From Alphaproteobacteria bacterium (GTDB taxonomy: Bacteria; Pseudomonadota; Alphaproteobacteria; Micavibrionales; UBA1664): a DNA stretch of 19,798 bases. The position numbers were made by a program, and so were the translations under genes. Each line of letters opens with the position of its first letter. Positions within the stretch are counted from its first letter, which is position 1. The stretch spans positions 1-19,798 of the forward strand of contig JAGWXJ010000022.1 in NCBI GenBank assembly GCA_018969935.1. The letters are read 5' to 3'. Below, one piece after another: positions 15,949-19,798 of this stretch. The notes below the pieces were generated by a model. It was given only the letters and a program-made list of their open reading frames with translations. It did not search any database and was not told the DNA's origin.

Positions 15949-16872
15949 ATGACGCAGGCTAAGAAAACAAAAACGGGTGTGCTTTCTACCCTCAAGGCCA
16001 ATCTTGACCGCAACCGCTTGGGCGAACTTCTGGTCGCCAATGGCACCATTACCTCGCAGCAGCTTCTTGAAGCCCTGCACATGCAAAAGCAAACCGGCTT
16101 TGCGCTTGGTACGGTACTTAAAGAAAAAGGACTGATTACAACCACTGGGCTTCGCGCAACGCTCTTCCAGCAAATGGCGTTTCGTGCGCTTGCAGCCGGT
16201 GTTGCGTTTGTTATCGGTTTCTCGGCGCTTGGTATCCATACGGCCCGCGCTACTTCCTCCACACAGGAAAGCATTTATACGGCGCGTAAAAGCATGCCAG
16301 AAGATTACCAGCCTGTATCGCTGACGCGTGAAGCACCCAAAGTCGCTTCCACCAGCAGCTACGAGCCCCTGTTTGGCACCGGCGAAGTACGCTCGGCCGA
16401 TATCAGCCCCTTTACGAAATGGACGGGTATCATGGCCCGCCTGAACCCCACAAGCGCACCCCTGCCTGCAGCCCTTGGCGCCAAGGCCGGTGCCAGCGAA
16501 CTTGAGAAAGTTGAGGCGGTGAACGCGTATTATAATAAGGTCCGTTACATCGAAGACAAAAACAACTTCGGCAAAAGCGATTATTGGGAAACGCCCGTAG
16601 AATTCACGAGCCGCGGCGGTGACTGCGAAGACTTCGCGATTGCCAAGTATGCCGCCCTCAAGGCCCTCGGCTTTTCGGAGAGCCAACTGCGCCTTGCCAT
16701 CGTGCAGGACACATGGAAAGGCCTGCCCCATGCCATCCTGATTGTATATACGGCTGACGGCGCCAAGTTTCTTGATAACCAGTACAAAGACGTGAAGGAC
16801 GTTGCCGGCTTTGACCGCTACCGCCCCGTCTATTCCATCAACCGTACCGGCTGGTGGCGCCACACGAGCTAA
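15949..16872 (+). CDS. LapG-type transglutaminase-like cysteine protease with N-terminal MshEN-like domain
   Basis: A 307-residue fusion. Residues 23-46 (RLGELLVANGTITSQQ and on to Q46) and 52-75 (ALGTVLKEKGLITTTG and on to Q75) form the two 24-residue repeats of an MshEN-type domain, spaced by five residues. MshEN domains, first known from type II secretion and pilus ATPases, can bind cyclic di-GMP. A hydrophobic segment (about 77-98) follows. The C-terminal half (about 140-300) is a bacterial transglutaminase-like cysteine protease with C226 in RGGDCEDFA, H261 in LPHAIL and D276 in KFLDNQ. D225 and E227 flank the cysteine as in calcium-dependent LapG, which cleaves adhesins in the periplasm. 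The ATG at 15949 has AAGGCG ahead. The likely topology is MshEN in the cytoplasm and protease in the periplasm. No LapD receptor or large adhesin is in the window. Confidence 0.88.
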   Translation: MTQAKKTKTGVLSTLKANLDRNRLGELLVANGTITSQQLLEALHMQKQTGFALGTVLKEKGLITTTGLRATLFQQMAFRALAAGVAFVIGFSALGIHTARATSSTQESIYTARKSMPEDYQPVSLTREAPKVASTSSYEPLFGTGEVRSADISPFTKWTGIMARLNPTSAPLPAALGAKAGASELEKVEAVNAYYNKVRYIEDKNNFGKSDYWETPVEFTSRGGDCEDFAIAKYAALKALGFSESQLRLAIVQDTWKGLPHAILIVYTADGAKFLDNQYKDVKDVAGFDRYRPVYSINRTGWWRHTS

Positions 16873-16920
16873 TCAAAAAGAATAGAGTTGAACGGATAGG
16901 TTTTATTTCAGGCCGCAGTA

Positions 16921-16952
16921 CCGCCTCGGTAACCCTTGGGTTATCGGGGCGG
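16921..16952 (+). other. Long stable hairpin in the leader of the CDF transporter gene
   Basis: Bases 16921-16934 pair with 16939-16952 (14 pairs, of which two are G-T) around CTTG, which as RNA is the very stable CUUG tetraloop. No T-run follows, so it is not a standard intrinsic terminator. It ends 19 bases before the transporter ATG, close enough to affect ribosome loading, and lies 48 bases after the protease stop. It may be a 3' end stabiliser, a regulatory leader structure or a dispersed repeat copy. Confidence 0.6.
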
Positions 16953-16971
16953 ATTGCTATATGATTGTCCT

Positions 16972-17607
16972 ATGAGTCACGACCACTCCCATCATGGCCC
17001 CGCCTGCCACCACAACCACAACTTCGACGGTATGTCGGATGACTACAAGCGCCGGCTATGGGTTGTGATTGCCATCAACGCCATCATGTTCGTGGTCGAG
17101 CTGGTTGCGGGTTCTATTGCAGGCTCGCAGGCCTTGCAGGCCGATGCCCTTGATTTTCTGGCCGATACGCTGACATACGGCGTGAGCCTTTACGTGATCG
17201 GGATGCCGCTGGCCATCCGCTCGGGTGCGGCGCTTGCCAAAGGCATATCACTGACCCTCATGGCCTTGTGGGTTTTCGGGACGACGCTGTATCAGGTGTT
17301 TGTACTCCATGTACCCAGCGCGCCTGTCATGGCCGGCGTTGCCGTGGCCGCACTGATTGCGAATGCCGCCAGTGTGCTGCTGCTTGTTAAATACAAGGAC
17401 GGCGATGCGAATGTGAAATCCGTCTGGCTTTGTTCGCGTAATGACATGATAGGAAACATTATAGTTGTCGCGGCTGCGGCAGGCGTGTGGGGTACAGGTA
17501 CCGCATGGCCTGACCTGATTGTTGCAGGCATCATGGCTGGGCTGTTCCTTTCCTCGTCACTACGCATCATCACGCAATCTCTGGCTGAAAGGCGCGCCCG
17601 GACATGA
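16972..17607 (+). CDS. Short CDF-type cation transporter
   Basis: A 211-residue membrane protein of the cation diffusion facilitator superfamily, which exports divalent metals in exchange for protons. The N-terminus is His-rich (MSHDHSHHGPACHHNHN), a probable metal-binding tail. Six hydrophobic segments follow. The metal site in the second is D61-x3-D65 (ADALDFLADT). In the fifth it is C154-x3-D158 (WLCSRNDMIGN), where most family members have His-x3-Asp. The protein ends directly after the last membrane helix and lacks the usual C-terminal cytoplasmic dimerisation domain. This looks like a known short subfamily rather than a truncation. The ATG at 16972 opens the His-rich segment; the ribosome-binding site is weak. 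Its TGA overlaps the next ATG (ATGA). The transported metal is not predictable. Confidence 0.88.
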   Translation: MSHDHSHHGPACHHNHNFDGMSDDYKRRLWVVIAINAIMFVVELVAGSIAGSQALQADALDFLADTLTYGVSLYVIGMPLAIRSGAALAKGISLTLMALWVFGTTLYQVFVLHVPSAPVMAGVAVAALIANAASVLLLVKYKDGDANVKSVWLCSRNDMIGNIIVVAAAAGVWGTGTAWPDLIVAGIMAGLFLSSSLRIITQSLAERRART

Positions 17608-18155
17608 ATTTATGGCTGCGCCTTTTATGGTTGATACTGACGGCACCGTTCAGGCCACGGCTTGTATTGCCGCAGGATGTTTCGCGCTTACGCCTGCGTG
17701 TTTGGCCCAACGACCTTGATACCAACCTGCATATGAACAACGGTCGGTATTTTACCGTGATGGACCTCGGGCGCATGGACCTGATATTCAGGACAGGTTC
17801 GTGGGCCGTTATCAGAAAGCGCATGTGGGCACCTGTGCTTGGGGCCGCAAAAATACGGTACCGGATGCCGCTGGATGTTTTCCAGCCATTCGACCTCGAA
17901 ACGCGTGTGTTGTGCTGGGATGACCAGTGGTTTTTCTTTGAGCAACGTTTTGTACTGGTAGACGGCCCCAAGGCAGGTGCCGTGGCCGCCATAGCCATTT
18001 TGCGCGGGGGGTTTTATGACAGTGCCGCCAAGAGGCCTGTGCCTTCGGCCGAGGCCCTCGAAATACTTGGCATTTCAGGGCCCTCTCCTGTAGAACCTGC
18101 GCATATCACCGAATGGAAACGCGCGGAAGCCGCGCTGAAAGATGTAACTGCATGA
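17604..18155 (+). CDS. Thioesterase-like hotdog-fold protein (THEM6/4HBT type)
   Basis: A 183-residue protein of the 4-hydroxybenzoyl-CoA thioesterase-like superfamily. A hydrophobic N-terminal segment (LWLRLLWLILTAPF) could anchor it to the membrane. The core shows RVWPNDLDTNLHMNNGRYFTVMDLGR, which contains the active-site-type D-x-N-x-H-M-N-N pattern (about 37-46), followed by PVLGAAKIRYRMPLDVFQPF and FFFEQRFV strands. It resembles THEM6-like proteins found in many proteobacteria; the substrate is unknown, probably an acyl thioester. It is coupled on both sides: its ATG overlaps the transporter stop and its TGA overlaps the methyltransferase ATG, both as ATGA. Confidence 0.85.
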   Translation: MNLWLRLLWLILTAPFRPRLVLPQDVSRLRLRVWPNDLDTNLHMNNGRYFTVMDLGRMDLIFRTGSWAVIRKRMWAPVLGAAKIRYRMPLDVFQPFDLETRVLCWDDQWFFFEQRFVLVDGPKAGAVAAIAILRGGFYDSAAKRPVPSAEALEILGISGPSPVEPAHITEWKRAEAALKDVTA

Positions 18156-19462
18156 CCCCCTCCGCACGGCTTCAGGCCTCTATCGAGCTATGGGATAAAA
18201 TCTGGACGTCGGGTGTACCGATGGACACCATTTGCGGTGATTACTTCCGCGTGCGCCGTTACATCGGGTCATCCGACCGCAAGGCCGTTGTGGAACGCGT
18301 TTACGACATGATGCGTACCTATGCGCGTTGCGGCTGGTGGCTACGCCATGTGCACGCCCTTGATACGCCGCGCACACGCGCTATTGCATCACTAGCCTTG
18401 ATAGACGGTACGCCGCGCCCGCATATCCATGACCTGTTTAGCGGCTCGCGCCATGCACCGGGTGTACTTGATATCCTTGAGAGCAAAGCCGTGGATGCCC
18501 TTGCGGGCCATACGTTAGAACACCCAGAGATGCCTGAAGACGTGCGCGCCGAATGCCCCAAGGAAAGCTTTGGCAAACTGAAGGCCCTTTACGGCAAGGA
18601 TTTTGCCAGCGAAATGGAAGCAATGCTGGAGCCTGCCAGCCTTGATATCCGCGTCAATACCATCAAGACGGAACGCGATTCCGTTTTGAACGGGCTTAAA
18701 CGCCACGGCATTGAAACGACCGCAACACCGTTTTCGCCAGTCGGATTACGCGCCGAAAAACGTGTACACCTTGCCGATACAAAACTTTTGCAACAGGGCG
18801 TGATTGAAATTCAGGATGAAGGCTCGCAGCTGATTGCCCTGCTTTGCAATGCCAAGCCCGGGCAACAGGTGCTTGATGCCTGCGCAGGGGGCGGCGGCAA
18901 AACTCTGGCCATTGCCGCTGAAATGAAGGGCAAGGGCCGCGTAGTTGCGATGGATAACAGCACGGCGCGCCTCATGCGCGGCAAGCCCCGCTATGTGCGC
19001 GCCGGTATTCACAACGTGGAAGCGCGGTCACTGGAAGATGAAAACCAGCGCAAGTGGCTAAAGCGGCAGAAGGATAATTTTGATGTCGTGCTTGTGGATG
19101 CGCCTTGCACATCATCGGGCACGTGGCGCCGCAACCCCGATTTGCGCTGGCGCAGGCATGGCCCCACGATGGAAGAGATACTGGAGATGCAAACCCAGAT
19201 CCTCGACCGCTTCCAGAAAGCCGTGAAAGTGGGCGGCAGGCTGGTTTATGCAACGTGCTCGCTGTACCGCGAGGAAAACGAGCACCAGATTGACGCTTTC
19301 CTGAAAAAATACCCTGATTTCAAAGTGATACCGATAGCCGAGGCTTGGGCCGAGGCCGGCCTTGGCGGTACATGCCCGTGCGAAGGGCCTTATATGCGCC
19401 TCTCCCCCAAACAATCGGGTACGGACGGGTTTTTTGCGGCTGTTCTGCAAAAAGCAGCTTAA
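18152..19462 (+). CDS. RsmB/NOP family RNA (cytosine-5) methyltransferase
   Basis: A 436-residue enzyme likely to make 5-methylcytosine in rRNA with S-adenosylmethionine. An N-terminal helical region (about 1-160) precedes the catalytic domain. It includes IRVNTIKTERD, IEIQDEGSQLIALL, the SAM motif DACAGGGGKT (242-251), an acidic residue in VVAMDNS, DAPCTSSGTWRRNPD with C319, and the nucleophile C369 in YATCSLYREENE. The C-terminus, RLSPKQSGTDGFFAAVLQ, is the usual family end. The ATG at 18152 is chosen because it overlaps the thioesterase stop (ATGA) and starts the conserved region; an in-frame start at 18113 would overlap by 43 bases. The exact rRNA position, and whether this is RsmB proper or a paralogue, cannot be told. 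Confidence 0.93.
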   Translation: MTPSARLQASIELWDKIWTSGVPMDTICGDYFRVRRYIGSSDRKAVVERVYDMMRTYARCGWWLRHVHALDTPRTRAIASLALIDGTPRPHIHDLFSGSRHAPGVLDILESKAVDALAGHTLEHPEMPEDVRAECPKESFGKLKALYGKDFASEMEAMLEPASLDIRVNTIKTERDSVLNGLKRHGIETTATPFSPVGLRAEKRVHLADTKLLQQGVIEIQDEGSQLIALLCNAKPGQQVLDACAGGGGKTLAIAAEMKGKGRVVAMDNSTARLMRGKPRYVRAGIHNVEARSLEDENQRKWLKRQKDNFDVVLVDAPCTSSGTWRRNPDLRWRRHGPTMEEILEMQTQILDRFQKAVKVGGRLVYATCSLYREENEHQIDAFLKKYPDFKVIPIAEAWAEAGLGGTCPCEGPYMRLSPKQSGTDGFFAAVLQKAA

Positions 19463-19539
19463 AATTTGATTTTCCGTAACTTTTATGGATATAAACCTAC
19501 AGGCCCCTATTCCGGAGGCCGTAACGGGAATCTGAATAT
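19463..19539. other. Intergenic region after the methyltransferase
   Basis: These 77 bases begin AT-rich and then become GC-rich. I see no convincing hairpin with a T-run, so the end of the upstream transcript is not resolved. GGGAA around 19525-19529 could serve as the ribosome-binding site of the small frame at 19540. Confidence 0.5.
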
Positions 19540-19665
19540 ATGTCCAACAGACAACTTGCCGATACTGTTTCGCTGAAACGTATTGCCGGCCTTTGTGTAA
19601 CTTTTGACCGCGCCTGCCTTGCATGGGGCATGCTGGAAACTGCAGAAGAGCGCATGCAGCTCTGA
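19540..19665 (+). CDS. Small orphan reading frame, possibly cut by an IS element
   Basis: A 41-residue frame begins ATG at 19540 with GGGAA about 10 bases ahead (MSNRQLADTVSLKRIAG at the start, TAEERMQL at the end). I do not recognise it. Its TGA stop at 19663-19665 coincides with the sequence where the IS30-like terminal repeat seems to begin (TGAAAGTTCCAACC). The frame may therefore be the 5' remnant of a longer gene whose stop was supplied by the insertion. Confidence 0.3.
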   Translation: MSNRQLADTVSLKRIAGLCVTFDRACLAWGMLETAEERMQL

Positions 19666-19798
19666 AAGTTCCAACCGAAGTGCGACGGTTAAGCTGCGCA
19701 CGATAATGGTTCACCCAAGCCCTGTAAATGCGCATCGAACACTTCCTTCGGCGTCCGATACCCGAGGCACTTTCTCGGCGTTGTGTTGGCGACCTCGC
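19663..19798. mobile_element. IS30-family insertion sequence, one end
   Basis: The right edge enters an insertion sequence. The transposase C-terminus is read on the minus strand, and the AT/GC-mixed stretch TGAAAGTTCCAACCGAAGTG between its stop and the flanking DNA looks like a terminal inverted repeat. The exact boundary is uncertain because the other end and any target duplication are outside the window. Confidence 0.65.
19689..19798 (-). CDS. IS30 family transposase, C-terminal 35 residues (partial)
   Basis: The minus strand from the right edge reads NTTPRKCLGYRTPKEVFDAH, the conserved end of IS30-type DDE transposases (the xRPRKxLxxxTPxEVF motif). It ends with LSCAA and TAA at 19691-19689. 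Only this tail is in view, so whether the full gene is intact is unknown. It lies beyond and convergent with the plus-strand methyltransferase transcript. Confidence 0.82.
   Translation of the reverse strand, partial: EVANTTPRKCLGYRTPKEVFDAHLQGLGEPLSCAA

Noticed and set aside
15867..15962. 31-codon plus-strand frame (MKTSGRDWPYR) overlapping the protease start
   Set aside because: It has no ribosome-binding site, overlaps the real start out of frame and shows no family resemblance.
15865..16863. 332-codon minus-strand frame opposite the LapG-like gene
   Set aside because: It mirrors nearly the whole protease gene, whose catalytic motifs are unmistakable on the plus strand; there is no domain in the antisense product.

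Overview
The window is chromosomal DNA that looks alphaproteobacterial. Codon choice is moderately GC-rich. The histidine kinase is of the PleC/DivJ/PdhS type, HldE and AccBC have Gram-negative forms, and an outer-membrane-type lipoprotein and several periplasmic enzymes are present. Order or genus cannot be set from the sequence alone. I see no tRNA, rRNA or CRISPR array.

Layout. (1) 1-1784, minus strand: the 5' two thirds of acetyl-CoA synthetase (acs, runs off the left edge), preceded by a small EVE-domain protein. (2) 1829-3938, plus strand: a periplasmic M48 metalloprotease with TPR-like repeats (BepA type) and a DsbA/ScsC-like thiol-disulfide protein, closed by a strong bidirectional terminator at 3958-3987. 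(3) 4002-6290, minus strand: a large, unrecognised, cysteine-rich lipoprotein converging on that terminator. (4) 6415-15737, minus strand: a long co-directional array. In transcription order it is hldE (LPS heptose), a ScsB/DsbD-like electron transporter, a PCuAC copper chaperone with an unusual tail, a HAD phosphatase, aroQ, accB, accC and a soluble tandem-PAS histidine kinase. Several junctions overlap or are very tight. (5) 15949-16872, plus strand: a LapG-type transglutaminase-like protease with an N-terminal MshEN-like module and a membrane segment. (6) 16972-19462, plus strand: a translationally coupled trio of short CDF metal transporter, thioesterase-fold protein and RsmB-type rRNA methyltransferase. 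(7) 19463-19798: a 41-residue orphan reading frame abutting the end of an IS30-family element.

How the genes fit together. Envelope biogenesis is the recurring theme. The M48 protease and DsbA-like protein probably serve oxidative folding and quality control. The ScsB-like transporter and PCuAC probably serve periplasmic reductant and copper supply. HldE serves LPS core synthesis, and AccB/AccC supply malonyl-CoA for lipids. The 18-cysteine lipoprotein next to the DsbA-like gene is a plausible client of the disulfide machinery.

The most novel item is the protease at 15949-16872. It joins the two 24-residue repeats of a c-di-GMP-binding type MshEN domain to a LapG-like periplasmic cysteine protease in one polypeptide. 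That suggests direct second-messenger control of adhesin release without a separate LapD receptor.
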